Shown here in pieces: positions 61,001-64,000 of a stretch of 64,000 nt of DNA (its first letter is position 1; each line of letters begins with the position of its first letter). A program made the position numbers and the translations under genes. The stretch covers positions 21,615,548 to 21,679,547 of the forward strand of contig NC_084772.1 in assembly GCF_028858725.1 (NCBI RefSeq). The letters run 5' to 3'. The notes beneath the pieces are model-generated. The model did no database searches and had not been told where the DNA came from. It was given only the letters and a program-made list of their open reading frames with translations. This DNA is from Colius striatus. Lineage: Eukaryota > Chordata > Aves > Coliiformes > Coliidae.

Positions 61001-62549
61001 GGCCCGTCGGGCCGTGCCAGAGCCCAGGCTGGCCGTGGGGCTGGTGCCCAGGGCTCTCCTGTGCCAGGAAGGATACGGTCTCCTCACGGGCCTTTGCGAT
61101 CACCAGGTTCTCCATCATCTGCCGCTGCAGGGACAGCGTCTGCAAAGCAAAGCGGCGCGTTGGGGACTCCGGGCCGCAGCCCACGGCCACCGGCGTGGCG
61201 GGAGCACCACAGGGATCCCCCCCCGGCACAGCCTCCCACTCAGGGGGTCCCCACTTGCCAGCGAGGTCTTCTGCAGGGCCTGGCTGGGGGTCAGCCGTGC
61301 CACCCGCGCCTCGTAGGCAGCCTTCAGCTTCTGGTTCTGCAGAGACGCCTCCTCCAGCGGCGTCAGCTCCCTGCCGGGCACCAGCCCTCAGCGCCCGCCG
61401 TGGGCACGGGGACACAACCCCGGGCCCCCTCCCCACCGTGTCCCCCCCGTCCGAGCCCACGTACTTCCGTGCGCTCTGCACCTCGGCGATCTGCAGCTTC
61501 TGGAAGATCTCCGGGGGCAGGAAGGGAGAGAGCTTCCCTCCCTCGTCCGAGCAGACGCGGCGGTGCCTGGGGAGGGGCCCAGGGCTCCCACTCCGCTCCT
61601 GCACAGCCGGTTTTGCCTGGGCTTTCCCTGGGAGGCGGGGAACGGGGCAGGTCAGCTGCCCCCTGCCACCGGCCCAGCCCCGCAGCAGGACCCCGCAGCC
61701 CCTCACTCACCCAGCGCCGCCGCGATGGACTTGACTCTCTCCAGGCACTGCTCCGCCAGCTTCAGCATCTTCGGGGTGTCGGCGGTGACCCCCTCACTCC
61801 CCTCTGAGAGAGGCAGGGACTCAGGGACAGCGCTGCAGCACGGCCCCGGGCTCAGGGCACAGCAGGGGCTGCAGCAGGGGCTCAGGGCACAGCAGGGGCT
61901 GCAGCAGGGCTTAGGGCACAGCAGGGGCTGCAGCACAGCTCAGGGCACAGCAGGGGCTGCAGCACAGCTCAGGGCACAGCGAGGGCTGCAGCACAGCTCA
62001 GGGCACAGCAGGGGCTGCAGCACAGCTCAGGGCACAGCAGGGCTCAGGGCACAGCGAGGGCTGCAGCAGGGCTCGGGGCACAGCAGGGGCTGCAGCACAG
62101 CTCAGGGCACAGCGAGGGCTGCAGCAGGGCTCAGGGCACAGCAGGGCTCAGGGCACAGCAGGGGCTGCAGCAGGGCTCAGGGCACAGCAGGGGCTGCAGC
62201 AGGACATCGCGCACGGGCAGAGCGGGGAGGGGGCGCCGACGGTCCTGCCTTACCCGCCCCCGCCGCCTCCTCCTGCAGGCTCTGCGCGATGAGGGCGATG
62301 CTCTTCAGGTACTCCGCATAGGCCTCCTGCCGGAGAGCGGAGCGTGAGCCGCGGGCCCGTCGCCGGGGGCCCCGGGACGCCCCTTGGCCTCGGAGGGACG
62401 CCAAGCGGCCCCGCGGGTCCCGCCCCGCCGCTCACCCGCGGCCGCCCGGCGCCGTCCATCTCCAGCGCACCGCTGGCCGCCCTCATGGCGCTCTGCAGGG
62501 CCCGTCCCGCCGCGGCCCCCCCGGGCCCGTCGCTGCCCGCCGCGGCCAT
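58085..62549 (-). CDS. VPS9D1: VPS9 domain-containing protein 1
   Basis: Predicted Rab5-family guanine-nucleotide exchange protein. Coding exons, minus strand: 62549-62436, 62326-62254, 61803-61711, 61627-61465, 61370-61259, 61139-61077, 60820-60768, 60692-60605, 60173-60088, 60004-59532, 59423-59294, 59226-59033, 58944-58863, 58760-58656, 58160-58085 (stop). Phases agree; 634 residues (human 631). An N-terminal MIT-like helical region ([17 protein letters not shown]) is followed by the conserved [19 protein letters not shown], a coiled-coil stretch ([20 protein letters not shown] to LQEAAN), a variable Ser/Pro-rich middle and the C-terminal VPS9 domain with [20 protein letters not shown]. 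Intron 5 is GC-AG and intron 6 looks U12-type. Exon 14 has a NAGNAG acceptor (58760 or 58763). Introns 2, 8 and 14 hold minisatellites. Confidence 0.96.
58190..58540. repeat. Degenerate CCACxGCCA tandem repeat in VPS9D1 intron 14
   Basis: Short units around GCCACTGCACTGCCACAG and CACTGCCATGG repeat irregularly through most of the intron. It reads as His/Thr-rich frames on the plus strand, with no sign of being coding. Confidence 0.85.
60190..60545. repeat. 20-bp CCCCATGGCACAGCACCCAG minisatellite in VPS9D1 intron 8
   Basis: Roughly 17 copies of a 18-21-bp unit with consensus CAGCCCCATGGCATGGCAC. Shares the CCATGGCAC core with the array in sulfotransferase intron 1. Confidence 0.95.
60821..61076 (-). 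other. VPS9D1: Probable U12-type (minor spliceosome) intron of VPS9D1
   Basis: The minus-strand donor reads ACC|GTATCCTTCC, nearly the full U12 consensus (RTATCCTTT). A branch-site-like CCTTAAG (60836-60842) lies 16-18 nt before the acceptor CCCAG|CTGCAG, the short spacing typical of U12 introns. No polypyrimidine tract is present. It interrupts the reading frame in phase 0 between EET and LQRKM. Confidence 0.8.
61850..62205. repeat. CAGGGCTCAGGGCACAGCAGG minisatellite in VPS9D1 intron 2
   Basis: About 13 copies of a roughly 27-bp unit combining GGCACAGCAGGGGCTGCAGC and A(C/G)(A/G)GCTCAGG, with some units shortened to 16 bp. It occupies most of the 450-bp intron. Confidence 0.95.
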
Positions 62550-62679
62550 GGCGGCCGCCGCCCGGGGAAGCGCGGCGGGAGCGGAGCGCGGCGGGTCCTC
62601 CGGGCCGCAGGGGGCGCTGCGCGGGGCGGGGCGGGGCGCGCCGGGCCCGCGGCGGCGGCGGCGGCGGCGGCTGCGGGGG
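62550..62679. promoter_or_regulatory. Divergent VPS9D1-ZNF276 CpG promoter
   Basis: Only 130 bp lie between the two start codons. The interval is nearly pure G and C with GGGGCGGGGC boxes around 62621-62637 and a (CGG)n run at 62650-62670, and no TATA. Both transcripts must begin within or beside it, so the 5' leaders may overlap. Confidence 0.75.
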
Positions 62680-63774
62680 ATGAAGCGCGATCGGCGCGGC
62701 CGGTTCCTGGCGGCCGCGGGCGGCCCCGGCGCCGCGTCCCCGCAACCCCGGCGGCGCCCGGGCACGGCGGCCCGCGGGGCTGAGGCGGCGGCGCGGCCGG
62801 AGCCCCCCGCCGAGTGGGCCACGGCCGCCTGGACGCGGTCCGGCGCCCTCGGCCCGGCCCCGGAGGCAGGTGAGGCCCGGGCGGGGGCCGCGGCTGCGGG
62901 CGGGGGCCGCGGGGCCGCCTCGGGGGCTGCGGGTGGGCTCCTGCCGCCCCCCGACCCCGGGCGGAGCGAAGCGGCGGCGGCGGGGCCGGGCAGCGGCCGC
63001 CCCGGGGCGGGGGAGGGCGGCTCTCCCCGGGATGCGGCGGCGCCTGGGAGCTCGGCCCCGTGCTGCGGAGGCCCGGGAGTGCCGCGGACGGGGCTGAAGC
63101 CGCTTGGGGCGGGAGGGCAGCGCTGGGCGAAGCGCCGGTGCGGGAGCGAGCGCCGCAGCCGGGGCTGCGGGAGCCGGAACGGCTGGGTTTGGCGTCCCGA
63201 CCCGCCCGCGGAAGGTCTCGCTCTGCCCACCCGTGTTCTCTGGGCTCGTGCAGCAGCCCGAGGGGAGCGGGGAAGGGGATGGGAAACGTGAGCCGGCACC
63301 CAGCCCTCGGCTGTTCTGTGTCAGGGATCGGCAGAGCCCTGAGCAGCGGGTACTGCCGGCTGTGCCACGGGAAGTTCTCGTCGCGGAGCCTGCGCAATGC
63401 CTTCGGGAAGGTGCCGGTGATGGGGGAGAACTCGGAGAAGCAGCGCCGCGTGGATCAGGTGTTCTTCAGCGACTTCCAGCGCCTGGTCGGCGTGGCCGTG
63501 CGGCAGGACCCGGCCCTGCCCCAGTTCGTCTGCAAGAAATGCCATGCCCAGTTCTACAAATGCCGCAGCGTCCTCAGGACCTTCATCCAGAGGGTGAACG
63601 TGTCTCCCACGGGCCACCTCAAGCCCAAAGGAAAGTACGTGGCGCTCGGTCTTGCCGGGAGCGGCTGCGGGTGGCACCGTGGGACCCCCGAGGCCACACC
63701 GTGCTCTTCTGGCTTTTGCAGGAGCGGCGCGGCCCAGGCGCAGCCGGGCGCTGAGGGAGCTGCCTCCTGCCTGG
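62680..63774 (+). CDS. ZNF276: Zinc finger protein 276, N-terminal exons (partial)
   Basis: Nuclear zinc-finger protein, neighbour of FANCA in vertebrates. Coding exons in the window: 62680-62869, 63325-63634, 63722-63774; the last ends in a GT donor in phase 1 and no further exon was found before 64,000, so the C2H2 fingers lie outside. The start MKRDRRGRFL matches the human N-terminus. Exon 2 encodes the zinc-finger-associated domain (ZAD), with cysteine pairs CRLC and CKKC and the conserved FSSRSLRN and DFQRLVGVAVRQDP. Residues 11-63 are low-complexity Ala/Pro/Arg-rich and follow the base composition of the CpG island. Confidence 0.93.
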
Positions 63775-64000
63775 GTGAGTGTCTGCTGCCACAGCTCTTC
63801 TCCTTTCCTTCCCGTGCTAGCGTCAGCAAAGGGCTGGGACCGGGGAGCGTTGAGGAGCGGGCGCCCCGCAGGGCAGCCCTTGCGTCCCTTGGCGTGGGCT
63901 CTGTGCCGCGGTGAGGCCGGTGACGGTTCCGCTGGCTCCTGTGAGGAGCCTTGGCTGGCTCTGGCCTCTGCCATGGAGCTGAGCCCCTCTGGGGGGCGGT

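Overview
The window is vertebrate nuclear DNA, almost certainly from a bird. The genes are compact and intron-rich with GT-AG splice sites, CpG-rich promoters are frequent, many short GC-rich minisatellites occur, and the only interspersed repeat family I recognise is CR1, the dominant avian LINE. Gene order matches the segment homologous to human 16q24.3: SPG7 (+), RPL13 (+), CPNE7 (+), a cytosolic sulfotransferase (-), DPEP1 (+), CHMP1A (-), CDK10 (+), SPATA2L (-), VPS9D1 (-) and ZNF276 (+). Identities come from recognising the translated exons and checking exon phases; no database search was run.

Layout. From 1 to 21,935 is the 3' part of SPG7 (12 exons, large introns, moderate GC). From about 22.9 kb the sequence becomes much more GC-rich and the introns much shorter. 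RPL13 (23.1-28.1 kb) carries a C/D-box snoRNA in an intron. CPNE7 (30.9-37.5 kb) has 15 coding exons. The sulfotransferase (39.5-41.7 kb, probably SULT5A1) is full length except for one apparent missing base in exon 5. DPEP1 (43.1-46.4 kb) has 10 coding exons. CHMP1A (47.0-52.2 kb) and CDK10 (52.5-56.2 kb) are head-to-head, with 289 bp between their start codons. SPATA2L (56.4-57.8 kb) and VPS9D1 (58.1-62.5 kb) lie in tandem on the minus strand. VPS9D1 and ZNF276 (from 62.7 kb, running off the window) share a second divergent promoter, 130 bp between start codons. The gaps hold minisatellites, CR1 fragments and a few AT-rich, motif-dense islands that are candidate regulatory elements.

These genes do not form one pathway: mitochondrial protease, ribosomal protein, calcium/phospholipid binding, sulfonation, membrane dipeptidase, ESCRT-III, CDK, ubiquitin-signalling adaptor relative, Rab GEF-like protein and zinc-finger protein. 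What links them is conserved synteny and shared promoters. I found no undescribed enzyme system, virus or mobile island. The most notable observations are at RNA-processing level: in VPS9D1 a GC-AG intron and a U12-type intron on either side of a 63-nt exon; a 54-bp tandem duplication of the splice acceptor in front of the RPL13 start codon; a stopless in-frame 78-nt intron in SPATA2L; a possible SPATA2L leader exon overlapping the VPS9D1 3' end; and the one-base frame break in the sulfotransferase.
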